Assembly: GCA_002989075.1 (NCBI GenBank)
Contig: PSQN01000002.1
Coordinates: 1,639,245 to 1,703,244 of the forward strand
Length of the DNA stretch: 64,000 nucleotides
Origin: Arthonia radiata
Taxonomy: Eukaryota; Ascomycota; Arthoniomycetes; Arthoniales; Arthoniaceae
Reading direction: 5' to 3'
Of the stretch, positions 25,087 to 37,984 are shown piece by piece. The position numbers were made by a program, and so were the translations under genes. The notes beneath the pieces are model-generated. The model did not search any database, had not been told where the DNA came from, and saw only the letters and a list, made by a program, of their open reading frames with translations. The number at the start of each line of letters is the position of its first letter. The stretch's first letter is position 1.

Positions 25087-27680
25087 AAACTCTGTATAGA
25101 GACGAGCGTTTAACTACCTAGAATTAGAAACAGATCTATCTTAACTAATTTTAGAGGATCTAAGGGAGAAAAACCAATCAAATCTATATAAATTTACTAG
25201 AATTAGGATACTAACAATAAGTTATAGGAAGAAACAAAGAAACGATAAATAAAACAGAAACAATAAAACCCGCAGGATTGAAATAATGTTAACCGTACTA
25301 TTCTAAGGTAGTAGATATAGAATACCGTTATACTACATAAAACACTATCTTAGACCGCGTGCTACAATAACAATTGTATAATTTATAAATCCGATAAATT
25401 AGAATTAGAATAATAGCTAAAGAAACCGATATCTCTAAAATAAGCTTTAATACAAGAACTAAACCTTACTTAAGGACAATTTAGGTTACCTTACTTAGAA
25501 ACCTAAGGGAAATTTAAGGAAGAATAGACCGTAGAAGCTAAGTAAGATAGTAACTACAATACGTTATAGATAAGATAACGACTTAAAGATAAAAATATAA
25601 ATTCTAATAGTACAGAATCTTCTCTCAAGAACAATACTAATTAGAAAGAGCAAACTCTAATTCGTTAGAAAGAAATAATATAGAGACTGTATTAGTTAGC
25701 CTTTTATAAGAGGAAGTTAAGCGCTAATAGAGATATTAACGATATTCTAGGATATATTTACTTATACCTACAATAACTAGTAGACTACCTTATTAGAGGT
25801 CTAAAATTATATAGTTAGTACTAATATCTTTAACTAACAATATACAACCTATAAATATAACAAGTTTTAACTAGTAATAGTTGTATAATTAAAGCAGAGA
25901 TTGTAAATAATAAACTAAATATTATAATAAGAGTAGTACTAGAACATCCAATATAAGAGTTTTTATAGTAAATTAACTAATAGTAGATTTTAATATCTAA
26001 AATACTCTAGAACGTATATAATTAACAGAAAAAAGACTAAACTGACTACTTTAAGGGTAGTAGTACCGGCTTGTTTAACGGTAAGACCCTTTAGAAGCTT
26101 AGCTCTACGCGAGCTCGGCTGTCTATAGAACATACTTACACACTTAAGCAATAATAAACTATAGAAACATTAAAATTATAATTAATTTAAACGCAATAGG
26201 CAACTTTATTTTAATACGCTACGTTAAGGAGTACTAAATATAAACATAAAAGAAGAAATTACCTTATATACTATTTAAATTTTAAGGAACAGAGGAAAGA
26301 GTCGACTATAAGACTTTATTAATAGATATAATTATTAAAGACTATTAAGAAGAAATTACTTATAATATTGTAAATATTAACTAGTACTACGCTATACTAA
26401 ATATACCTTAGTTGCAACAATATAACTTAGAAGTAGATTAGAGAACTAAGAAACTCCTCTTTACTAAGTATAAACACTCTAGATAAGAGTCGTTCTATAG
26501 AATAAATACTCTATAAGCTATTTTTAGTAGTAAGAATAAGAAGCTCAATAAAGGACTTATATAGATTAGTACTATTATACTTCAATACTCAGATATTCTA
26601 TAAAAGAAGTTTAATACAGTATCTTGTTTATAGCTAGCTACACGCAAGTATAAATAAGAGACAACTATACACTAACAATTCTATACAACGATAGGTACTT
26701 AGTTAATTACTAAGATATCTAAGAAATATAATTAATTTTAATATCTATTTAAAGAAGCTAAGCCAGACTTAGCTCTTCTAGAATATAAACCGTAGAATTA
26801 TACAATACCTTTATAAGAAGGTAAAACGCTAATATTCGGTCTAATATACTTTCTATTAGAAGCAGAAAATTAAGCGCTCCGCGACTATTTCGACGAAAAC
26901 CTTAAAAAAAGCTTTATTTAGAAATTAACATTACTAGCCGGATACCTGATACTCTTTATACCGAAGAAGAATAGTAAACTACAACTCTACGTAAACTATA
27001 GATAGTTAAATAGAGTAACTATTAAAAATTAATACTCTTTACTATACATCGACAAAATTATAGATTAATTGTACGACGTATAATAGTTTACTAAGTTTAA
27101 CCTATAAAGAGTCTATAACCTAATTTATATAAGAGAAGGCGAAGAATAGAAAACAGCCTTCTACACAAGATACGAACTTTTTAAGTATTATGTTATACTC
27201 TTTAGGCTAATAAACGTACTAACATTATTTTAGAAACTAATTAACAATATACTTAGTAACTACTTAAATATATTTATAACTACTTATCTAAACAATATTC
27301 TAGTATATAGCTGCATACTAGAAGAATATAAATAATATATTAAGAAGGTATTAGAAAGATTGGTGTGTATCGATTTATAAATTAAAATCGAGAAAACTTA
27401 GTTTTACCAACAATCTGTCGAATTTCTTAGATTTATAATTATTAAGTACAGTCTTTAAATAAAAGATTTAAAGATCTAATCTGTTCTAACCTAGTCTATA
27501 CTAAAGAATATAAAATAATTGTAACAGTTTCTTAACTTTACTAACTATTATAGACAATAGATATCTAACTTTAGCCAAATTATAGCATCGCTGTCTTAAT
27601 AGACAAAATAATCGATAGAATTCTTCTAGACGTAAAAAGAACAATTAGTATTTAAAGAGCTTAAAAAGGCTTTTAAGATT

Positions 27681-29863
27681 AAACTCGTACTACTATTATT
27701 ATAGTCTCTCTACTACTCTTACTATTACCCTAGTACTTATTAAACTATACTATCTTTATACTAGAATCTATTATAAGAGCTATATAATAGACTAGTAAGT
27801 TATCTAGTATCTTAAAGTAGTTATTAATCTTATTCTAGCTATAGTAGTTATTAATCTTATTCTAGCTATAGTAGTAAGCTACCTCTATTACTATATAGTA
27901 GATATTATTATACTCTAAGTTTTAGGTCTACTAGTAGTAGTAATTAGAGACTATCTATATTTTCTTATATAGGTTATAAAGGTATAGAGCTATCTTTAAT
28001 ATTAATACTTTATAGCGTTTAAAGTAAAGGATATACTAGTAGAACTTCTCTAAGATTAGGCTAAGTTTCTTAAGTTAGTACTACTTAGTAGGAGACAGTA
28101 TATTATTAGTAACGTTATAGGACTTCTTCTTATACTTCTATAACTATAATTAAGATTAGCTCTTCTTTAGTAGCTCTTATTTACTTAAAAACTTTATTAG
28201 GTGTAATTATAGCTTTATAAAGCATTTAATAATAGTATAAGTTAAATTCTATCTTATCTTATTACCTATTAAGACCTATAATATAGGTTAAATTTTATAT
28301 AGCGCCTTACTAAGTATAGAAGCTAACCTTCTTAGAAAAGTAATTCTAGACTTATCTTTAACTTATTTAGATAACAATTTTTATTCTTGCTAACTAGAGT
28401 TCTACTAAATTAGGCTATATAGATAGATAAGCTATATATCTAATAATAGATATAAAGAATATAACTAACGAGCTCTTAATTCTTTAATAATTCTAGAACT
28501 TCTATATTATAGGTGTTACTACCGTTATTACTATATATCTTAGCTATTAACTTTAACTAGATCTTAGAGTTACTACTAAATAGGAGTATATTAGTAGCTA
28601 AGTTAATAACATAAATAATATATATCTAACGTATTATTAACTCTACTAGTATATTATTAATTCTAGAAGTAGCTCTTAAAGAGCTAAGTTAACTATATTC
28701 TTATTAATACTAGTATTATCTATAGTAAAATACCCTATACACTAAATAACTTTATAGTTATTTACTACTGTAGCTATCCTCTCTTTAATTACCTCTATAG
28801 TATAGCTTACCTAAAGCTTCTTAAGTATAAGTATATAATAGTAAAGCTGCTAGTACTAGTTAATAAAGTAGATAATTATCCCTAGGAGTAGAATTTAGCT
28901 ACCTTTAGCGCTCTAAATATTAAAGATAAAATTAATTCTACTCTTTATAGACGCTAGCTTACTATAGATTAGATTCTTCTTCTCCTTAAAAGCTTTTCTA
29001 ACGTACTTCCTTATAGTATTACTAGTTAATAGAATCTAGACTTCTATTCTTAATAATATAAAGCCTATTATACTATAATAATTATTATCTTTAACTACTA
29101 GATATAGCTAGTATATATCTATTACTTAGTTAATAATCTTCTCTTTAATATTAGCAATAAACTACTTTAATACTGCTAGTAATATAGTCTTCTTACCTTT
29201 CTACTACTTTAATAGTAGTAGTATAGTAGTAGTAATAATAATAGTAATAATATTATTCTTAGTTCCTAGAAGCGGTACTAGCCTACTTCTATTATTCTTA
29301 TAAGTATTATAATTAGATCTAAGATACTTAGTAGCTACGTCTATTAATATTACCTTATATATCCTCTTCTTAGCGCTAGTAATAATAGTATAGATGTTAT
29401 ACTACTAATATAGCTCTATCTTAGTAATACTCTTAATCTAAAAGAGTCTCTATTCTTAATACTATATCTATAAAGGATCGCTTTTTCTTTTTCTACCTAC
29501 GCTCTTACGCCGCTTAATATTGTTAGCTTTAATAAACTTTATCTCTAGTAGATAGAAGCGTAAAAGGTTCTCAGAGATATTAATAGTAATATTATTATTA
29601 CTATTATAGAGCTAAGAGTCTAGAAATAATATACTAAGCCTTTAGAAGAATAATATAATAATAGTAGTAGTAATAATAAGAAAGAGAAGAATAAAAAGAA
29701 TAGTAAGAGGAGCTTACTTAATATAATAGAAGACACTACTATTAATAAGAAGGCCGTTAGCTATTATATTACCTACTACTATTATTATTACTGCTATAGG
29801 CTCTACCGTACTACCTAATAAGCTAATTTATCTAGTCTTTAAATTGCTAGATTAGCTTAAATT
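27681..29863. other. 2.2 kb of unassigned RIP-like AT-rich DNA
   Basis: Sequence between truncated gypsy-A and gypsy-B. It is extremely TA-rich, with many TAG/TAA trinucleotide runs. A roughly 27-bp unit (TAGTTATTAATCTTATTCTAGC plus CATAG-like end) is directly repeated near 27820-27875. A short less mutated patch lies near 29470-29600. I see no recognisable domain, terminal repeat or gene. Confidence 0.55.
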
Positions 29864-29868
29864 AAGGT

Positions 29869-30340
29869 GTTACGAACGCTAAGCCTAGAATAGCTAAGCA
29901 AACCCCCGAGCATTAATACCTACTACTTGCTAGAACGCTAACAGATATTAGCATATCTTTAGCCGATAAGACCTCTTTGGCCGACAGCGGTTAAAGCGGG
30001 TACGTCGGGCTAGAAAGCTACGGTTACCTATAAGAATACTAGTAGCTATAGCGGCTCTAAAGGGACCTCCTTTGTACCTTAGACTATATAGCTAGACTAA
30101 TAGCCGACCTTAAGATAGACTTTAGTCTGTTAACTTAATATTTAAATATAAGTTCCTTAACTATATTTAAATAACATACTTTATCTTCTATCTACTTTCG
30201 TTAAGCTTTTCTTACTCTCTATAATTTATTTCGTCTCTCCTACCTTTTAGTTTCTAGTATACAAGACAACTACTACTAAGGTCGATAAGCATACAAGGTA
30301 AGTAAGCCTTAGTTCGGTCCTCTTAGCGACCAGCATTATA
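29869..30340 (+). repeat. 5' LTR of gypsy-B
   Basis: 472 bp, TGTTACGAACGC to CAGCATTATA, preceded by TAAGG. It aligns end to end with the 3' LTR at 41966; the differences I checked are mostly transitions. Confidence 0.92.
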
Positions 30341-32574
30341 CTTTAACAGACTTACTACAAAAGTAGAGAAAGCAGATTAATTATATTTACTACTTCGACA
30401 CCTAATAGCCGCAACGCTGCAAATAGGTTAGCCAACAGAATAGCTAGTATAAGTAAAATATTGAATATTAACACTAAGATAGAAAAAAGCTTCTTAAATA
30501 AACGTTCTAAATTTACTTTATTCTTAATACGCCTAGCTATATACTTTAGGACTTATAAGAATTAGTTTCTAAACAACACTACTATAATTCTATTCGCTAT
30601 CTCTTATATAGACAGAGATGCTTACAAGTAGATTGAGTATTACCTTAATAATTTTTTATTTATCTTAATAAAGAGCAGACGCGAGGATACCGACAAGTTC
30701 TTTACTAGCTTCGCCTTCTTTTAGAAGAAGCTTTATAAAATCTTTAGACAAATCAACGCTAGACGCGTCGCTATTAGAAAGCTTTGGAACCTTAAGCAAA
30801 TAGGACCAGCGAGCAGATACGCCGCTAAATTTATATAGTATGCTAACTAAACAGAATAGAATAAGAAACCCCTTATTGAGACTTTCTACAAAGGACTCAA
30901 GAATTATATTAAGAAAATAATCTATATTCGTAGAGAGAAGTTCGATAATTTCGATAACTTTATATAACGAGTAAAGGAGATTGACGACAGCAACTTTAAA
31001 AGATAAATAGAAAAGAAGGGTAACCCTACTAATAGGCTCTATAGAACAAGAAATCAAGCAAACTCTTAATAAGACCGAGGCGATTTAATAGAGTTAGATT
31101 TTATAAAGCCTCAAGAAAAACTAAACAACTAGAAATAAGAACATAAAATAAAGAACAAGCTATACTTATATTACAGAAAACCAGGGCATCAAGTTAAAGA
31201 ATACTGTTTCAAGAAACAATAGTTTAACAGTACCGGTAGAAACGAGCACAACAATCGATCTTAGAAACTCTATTTCCTACGACAATAGTTTAATATAACT
31301 ATTTAAACAAAAGAGGATAACGGTCGCAATAAGACAATAGAATTACTAGCAGCCTTCTCCGACCGCTAGTAGATAGACCTAACCAAGGATTATCTCTTTT
31401 AAGAATTAGGTCTCTTATAGAAGACTATTTAGAACTGGTATAAGTACGTTACTAAACTAACTAAAGAGCAGAAGAATATCTACTGGGGTACCTTCTATAA
31501 CCAGAAAGATACTTACTAGGCTTCTGTTAACAAGAAGCACAACGAATAAAACTTATTTAACTTATACAAAAACTAGGATACGGACGTTAAGTTATAGAAA
31601 GAAACAAAGGAACGACAAATAAAATAGGAACAATAAAATCTATAGAACTGGAACAACATTAACCGTACTATTTTAAGGTAGTAGATATAAGGTACCGTTG
31701 TACTATACGAAATACTATTCTAAACTATGTGCTACAATAACGATTATACGACCTATAAATTTAATAAATTAGAATTAAAATAATAGCTAAGGAAACTAAT
31801 ATCTTTAAAACAAGGTTTGATACAAGAATTAGACCTTACTTGAGGAAGATCTAGGTTACCTTACCTAGAAATCTAAAGGAAATCTAAGAAAGAACAGATT
31901 ATAGAAGCTAAGTAAGACGGCAGCTACGATACGTTATAGATAAGACAGCGACTTAAAGACAAAAATATAGATTCTAATGGTATAGAATCCTTGCTCGAGA
32001 ACGATATTAACTAAAAAGAATAAACCTTGATTCGTTAGAAAGAAATGATATAGAGACTTTGTTAGTTGGCCTTCTATAATAGGAAGTTAAGCGCTAATAA
32101 AGACATTAATAATATTCTAGAATATATTTACTTACGTCTACGACAACTAGTAGACCACCTTATTAGAGGTCTAAAATTGTATAGTTAGTACTAATATCTT
32201 CGACTAACAATATACAATCTATAGATATAATAGGTTTTAACTAGCGATAGTTGTATAATTAAGGTAGAGATCGTAAACAACAAACTAAACGTTATAATAA
32301 AAGTAGTACTAGAACACCTTATACAGAAATTCTTATAGTAGATCAACCGACAATAAGTTCCGGTATCTAGAATACTTTAGAACGTATATAATTAATAGGG
32401 AAAAGACTAAGTCGACTACTTTAAGGGCAGTAGTATCGGCCCGTTCAACGGTTAGACTCTTTAGAAGTATAGCTCTATACGAGCTTAACCTTTTATAGAA
32501 TATATCTACACACTTAGGCAACAATAAACTACAGAAACATTAAAATTATAATTAATTTAGGCGTAATAGGTAAC

Positions 32575-33081
32575 TATTGGAAATTAACCAACTAGCTGGT
32601 TAGCCGGAACCCCTAGGGGCCCGGAGTATTGAACAGGTTCTACCAGCTGTCTCGGTCTAAAATAGAACAAGCCTTTTACCTAAAGGGTCGGGCCTAGTAA
32701 CCCGGGCCTAGATTAAAAAGAAGTATTGTACGACCCGTCCTAGACAGCTAGCCTGTAGTCTAAGACAACATAGAATAGACTTAGAGACTAATAGTTTTAG
32801 ATAGACAGAATTACCGTCTTATGCGGTAAGTTACGGGTTATCTGGCCCCTATTAAAAGAACAGATATCTAGTAAGTCCTACACGGGCCGCTAGACTTAGA
32901 TATATAAGCTAGGATCCTTCTAGAGAATTCTAGCTAATAAGACAGACAATATAACAATAGCTTCTCCTTGCTACTAAGTATTGTACCTGTATTAAGCTTA
33001 AGTATTGTACCAGTCTTAAGCTAGTCTTGTTTTCCTACTCTTTATAGTAGTATTCTTCTTCTTTCCTGCACCTTTTTAACA
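32575..33081 (+). repeat. 5' LTR of forward copia-2
   Basis: 507 bp, TATTGGAAATTAACC to CCTTTTTAACA, followed by the primer-binding site. Confidence 0.92.
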
Positions 33082-36000
33082 GGTTATAAGCCCGGGTTAG
33101 CACCAATTCCTTTTAAATTTTCTTTTTTAGAAAATATTTTCTCTACAACACCTATCGGCACCTCCGGACGACCCTATCACCAATCGACTCTAAATTTTGA
33201 GCCTAATTCAAATATTATAACAGAATTTCCTTTTTTGGAAATCCCCGACCATATATTCGGCTATAGACTCCTCTCACAAGATCCCTAAACTCAAGGGCTC
33301 GACTAATTAGGACATTTGGTCGATTCGAATAGAGGCCCTTTTAACTAAAAAGGGCTACAGTAATGTTATAATCCCCTTTTCTGGCTATCTAGCTAGAGAT
33401 ATTACTGAAGCTAGCCGTTAGGAACGATCGACAAGGGCAGCAGCCCTTATTCGACTAACTCTAGAGGACGGTCCCCTTATTCAAACAAAGGGGATCTATA
33501 ACTCTCTAGAGCTTTAGAATAGCCTAAAAAGGTTATACAAATCGAAAGGTTTTAGTTCCGAGTTTCTAATTTGCAAGGAGCTCTTTAGCACTATACTAGG
33601 CAAGGTAAAAAACCTTAAGCTTTACCTTGCTAAAATTAGACAATTAACGGACAATTTGGCAACCCGAGGACTAGTACTACCCAACAAGGTGGTAGCTGCC
33701 TACGTCCTCTACAATCTGACCTCTGAATATAAGCACACGGTAGCTATTATTAGCCAAAGCTATCGGCAAACGACTAGCGATATAAGTCTACAGGACTTAT
33801 TTAGTCAACTTATAGACAAGTCTCGCCGAATTTGTGGTAGTACCCCAGCAAAAAAGGTTTTTACTGCAATAGACAAAAAATCGACGCAAAGGACCGGAGA
33901 AAAATTAAAACCTCTAAGTAAAAACTAAGAAAAATGCCCCTTTTGCAACAAAAAGGGGCATAAACCGGCAACTTGTTAGAAAAAATACCCAAATCTCCGG
34001 CTAAATTCCAACAAAAGCTCCAAAAACACCGATTTTTTAATGTTTTCTGTATATAGTTTTAACCTACAAGAAGAACAATGCTTTACAGCATTACTAGATA
34101 GAGTCAATTACTCTATTAATTCTTAGATCCTCGATATAGGCTCAATAAGCTATATTTGCTTAAATATTAACCTTCTAACGGATATCCGGCCAACTAACGG
34201 ATTATTTGTTGAGGAGGGGGGAAGTTAATCCGAGCCTTTCAGACAGGTAAAGCAAAACTGTTCTTTAAGAACAAAATAATTGTTCTAGACGAAGTTTTGT
34301 TTGTTAAGGAATTCGGAATTAATCTCCTAAGCTTCGATAAGCTTAGAAAGAGGAGAGGTAAGGTAACTCTTGGCTAAAACAAGCTAAAAGTTGATTGAGC
34401 CGGACAACTAACTACCGAGGGGCGGTATATTGACGGTCTAATAGTAATAGAAGCTCAGACTATCAATACAGTCCGATCTCTCTATACTATTTCTTCAAAA
34501 ACTGACCTTTGACATCAACGGATAAGACATATAGGCGAAAACGCCTTAAAACAGCTTAAAAAGGTTGCTCTAGAAATAAATTATTCGGACAAATCGGGAG
34601 ATAATTGTTAAATTTGCTTTAAAGCAAAGGCAACGGCTAAAGTTAGCCAAGAAACTTCGGACAAATCGACCAATTATTTAGAAAAAGTCTACTCAAATAT
34701 TTGCGGGCCAATTATACCGCAAACCCCTTCCAAAGGTCGATTATTTACTAGCTTTATAGACAATAAAACCCGGTATACGACTACCGAGGTACTATAGTCT
34801 AAAGGCTAGGTTTTCGATGTACTATCTATCTATATTACTCAGAAAGAAACGTAGTTCAAGTATTCTTTTAAAAGACTATACTTAAACAACGCAAAAGAAT
34901 ACCGGGAAGGCCGGATAAAACAGCTTCTAGAACAAAAAGAAGCTATTTTAACGATATCCGTACCGTATATCCTCTAGCAAAACGAACGAGCCGAACGCTT
35001 TAACCGAACAATTGTTAGTAAAGTTCGAGCAATGCTTTATACCGCCGGGCTACCCTAGATATATTAGGGCGAAGCGCTAAAAGCAGCTACCTATATCTAT
35101 AATAGAACCTCTTATACCAGATTACCGGGGTTTATTACCTTATACAAAGCAAAATACGGCAAAAAACCGGATATCAGTACTATTAAAATCTAGAGCTCAG
35201 TTACTTATCTTAAAGAACCCAAACTAAAGAAACTAGACGCAAGAGCAATTGCCTATATCCTAATAGGCTACGGATCGAATTAATATAAGCTCTTAGACCT
35301 CAATAACCGGAAGGTTTACTGGGGGAGAGACGTCTACGTTTAGGAAGGAAAATTTGTTCGTAATCTATAGGAATCTATAGTTAATCGATTAACCGAAAGT
35401 ATTCCTAAAGAGCCTAAAGAACAACTAGAAGTTAAGTTTAAAAATAAGCTAAATCTAACCGCTAGATTCCAAGATAATAGAGAGGTACCTCCCAATGAAG
35501 GAGGGAGTCCTCTATACGAGGAACAATATATCTTCTCTATATCTTAACAACTAGCGGACGAATCTAGACAAGAACTATACTAATCTAGAGCTCTAGACGG
35601 GTCTAATCTTCCTATTGAGTTAGATTACAGAAGTACCGAAGACCCCGGCCGGATAGACACCGATTGCGCCCAGGAAATAGGTTTTATATACAAAAACGCT
35701 AACAAAAATTAGTTTAACGAGTTCTACAATAATCTAGAACAATACGCCGAACAGGCCTTAGTTGCAGTTACTAAAGAGCCTACTAATTTAAAAGAAATAA
35801 GGGTATCCAAGGATTAGCCTTCTTGGCTAGACGCAATGTAGTCGGAGCTTAAAGAGCTAGCTAACTAAGAAACCTAGATATCAACCGAGCTGCCGCCGGG
35901 TAGAAAGGCGCTAAAAGGGCGCTGGGTACCGAAGATTAAGTACCCTCCGGAGGGCGAGCCGATTTTTAAAGCCCGCTGGGTAGCTAAGGGCTGCCAGCAA

Positions 36001-37477
36001 AGACCCGGCCTCAATTTTATAGAGACCTTTATAAATATAGTAAATCTAATTACTTACCGGCTTATACTAGCCTTAGCAGCAGAGAAAGACTAGGAAATAA
36101 AGCAATGGGACGTAAAATTAGCTTATTCTAACGTAAAGTTAGACGAGGTTGTCTATGTCGAGCAACCAACTAGCCTATCTAACGGAACTAATAAAGTTTG
36201 TCGAATAAAGAAGGCCCTTTACGGTCTAAAACAGGCCGGCCGACAGTAAAAAGCCTATCTTCGAGAATTACTAAGGAGAATAGGTTTCGAACCCCTAGTA
36301 TCCAATTAGTCGGTTTATATTCGAAGAACCGGAAAGCAGGCAATTTTAATCGTCTATATAGACGATATATTAGCTATATCCGATTCTATTAAAACAATCT
36401 CCGGAATCTACCAGGAACTAAATAAGACTCTTATAGTTAAGGACTTAGGAGACGTTAGTAAGTTCCTAGGAATTAAAATTACCCGAGATCGCCCGGCGAA
36501 AACGATTCGCCTAGACCAGTCGACTTATTTGGCTAAAATTTTAACCAAATACTCGAAGAAAAACGGCCGAATGCCCGGGAAAATACCGCAACCCGTCGGC
36601 TTAAAATTGATACCGAATCCTAACCAAGCTAGCAGTGCCAATATTTCTAATTATTAGCAACAAATTGGATCGATTTTGTATCTAATAACAAAGATAAGAC
36701 CCGATATTGCCTTTACAACTAGCCTACTAGCCCGGTATATATCGAATCCTAGCGAGGAGCACTGGAGAGTTTTAAGTAGCCTTTAGGCTTACTTAGATAA
36801 AACTCCTAACCTTAGCCTTTACTACAAATCTCCCTTAATAGACGGTATAACCGGCTATTGTAACGCAGATTGGGGGGGGGGGCCTCGGCACCAGGAGATC
36901 GACTACCGGCTATATCTTTCTACTCAGGAACGAAGCCCTTAGCTAGAATTCGAAGCTACAAAAAATAGTCGCCTTAAGCTCTTGTGAGGCCAAATATATG
37001 GCCCTTAAAGAAGCTATAAAGAAACAGTTATTTATCCGATTAATTGCTACCGAACTGTCCGGGATTTTCGAAGAAAATTCGATTACTACCGTTTTAGCGG
37101 GTACTTTTAAAAAGTCTGCGGATAAAAAGACTCGGCGGGCTCTAACGCACCAGGCAAGTATATATTTGCCCGGGCAAGCCGGTTAAATTAGACCGGAGAC
37201 CCCAGTTTTGCCGGTAAAACTGTTACTTACCGACAGCAATTCGGCAAAAGAACTTATAAAAAACCCTACCTTCCGAGCTAAATCTAAGCATATTGATATA
37301 CAGTATCACTATGTTAGAGAAAACGTTCAGGCAGGTTAAACAGAGCTCAAATACGTTTCTACAAAGGAACAATTAGCAGACGGTTTAATAAAACCGATCG
37401 ACTTGGCTAAAATACTAACGTTTAGAACTCAAATTAGCTTACAATCCGGCTAAAACAACTAGTCGATTAAGGAAGTA

Positions 37478-37984
37478 TGTTAGAAATTAACTAACTAGCT
37501 GGTTAGCCGGAACCCCCAGGGGCCTAGAGTATCGAACAGGTTCTACTAGCTGTCTCGGCCTAAAATAGAACAAGCCTTTTACCTAAAGGGTCGGGCCTAG
37601 TAGCCTGGGTCTAAGTTAAAAAGAAGCATTGTACGACCTATCCTAGACAGCTAGCCCGTAGTCTAAGACAACACGAAATAGACTTAGAGACTAATAGTTT
37701 TAGATAAACGGAATTACTGTCTTATATAGTAAGTTACAGGTTATTTAGCCCCTATTAAAAGAACAGATATCTAGTAAGTCCTATACGGGCCGCTAGACTT
37801 AGATATATAAGCTAGGATCCTTCTAAAGAATTTTAGCTAACAAGACAGACAATATAACAACAGCTTCTCCTTGCTACTAAGTATTGTATATGTATTAAGC
37901 CTAAGTATTGTACCAGTCTTAAGCTAGTCTCGTCTTCCTACTCTTTATAGTAGTATTTTTCTTCTTCCCTGAACCTTTTTAACA
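37478..37984 (+). repeat. 3' LTR of forward copia-2
   Basis: 507 bp, TGTTAGAAATTAACT to CCTTTTTAACA, followed by the GTAAC duplication and then by gypsy-B sequence that continues from the left flank. Confidence 0.92.

Larger units (their letters stand above)
17615..27680 (+). mobile_element. Gypsy-A: Ty3/gypsy element, truncated, split by a nested copia-2 element
   Basis: A 5' LTR (17615-18085) is followed by a gag relic (about 18086-19150). The element is then interrupted by the reverse copia-2 insertion (19156-25086) and resumes at 25092 with gag-pol relics including reverse transcriptase (about 26870-27400). Alignment with gypsy-B is lost at about 27680, before the RNase H and integrase regions, and no 3' LTR follows, so the 3' part is missing. 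It is the same family as gypsy-B, but the LTR start is clearly diverged, so it is probably an older subfamily copy. It is a fossil, broken many times over by RIP. Confidence 0.85.
32575..37984 (+). mobile_element. Copia-2 (forward copy) nested in gypsy-B, broken
   Basis: This 5,410-bp element has 507-bp LTRs (32575-33081, 37478-37984) and the target-site duplication GTAAC (32570-32574, 37985-37989). The primer-binding site GGTTATAAGCCCGGG follows the 5' LTR and resembles that of copia-1. It is the best preserved copy. Gag has an open stretch at 33656-33928 and a CCHC knuckle (CPFCNKKGHKPATC, about 33933-33975). The GAG-pre-integrase region, integrase (about 34500-35100), RVT_2 (about 35880-36620, with YIDDIL) and RNase H (about 36820-37440) follow. 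It is broken by multiple stops and is a fossil. It inserted after gypsy-B. Confidence 0.93.

Noticed and set aside
18552-31057. Minus-strand open frames within gypsy gag (18552-18803, 30665-31057)
   Set aside because: Antisense shadows of the gag relics in TA-rich DNA.
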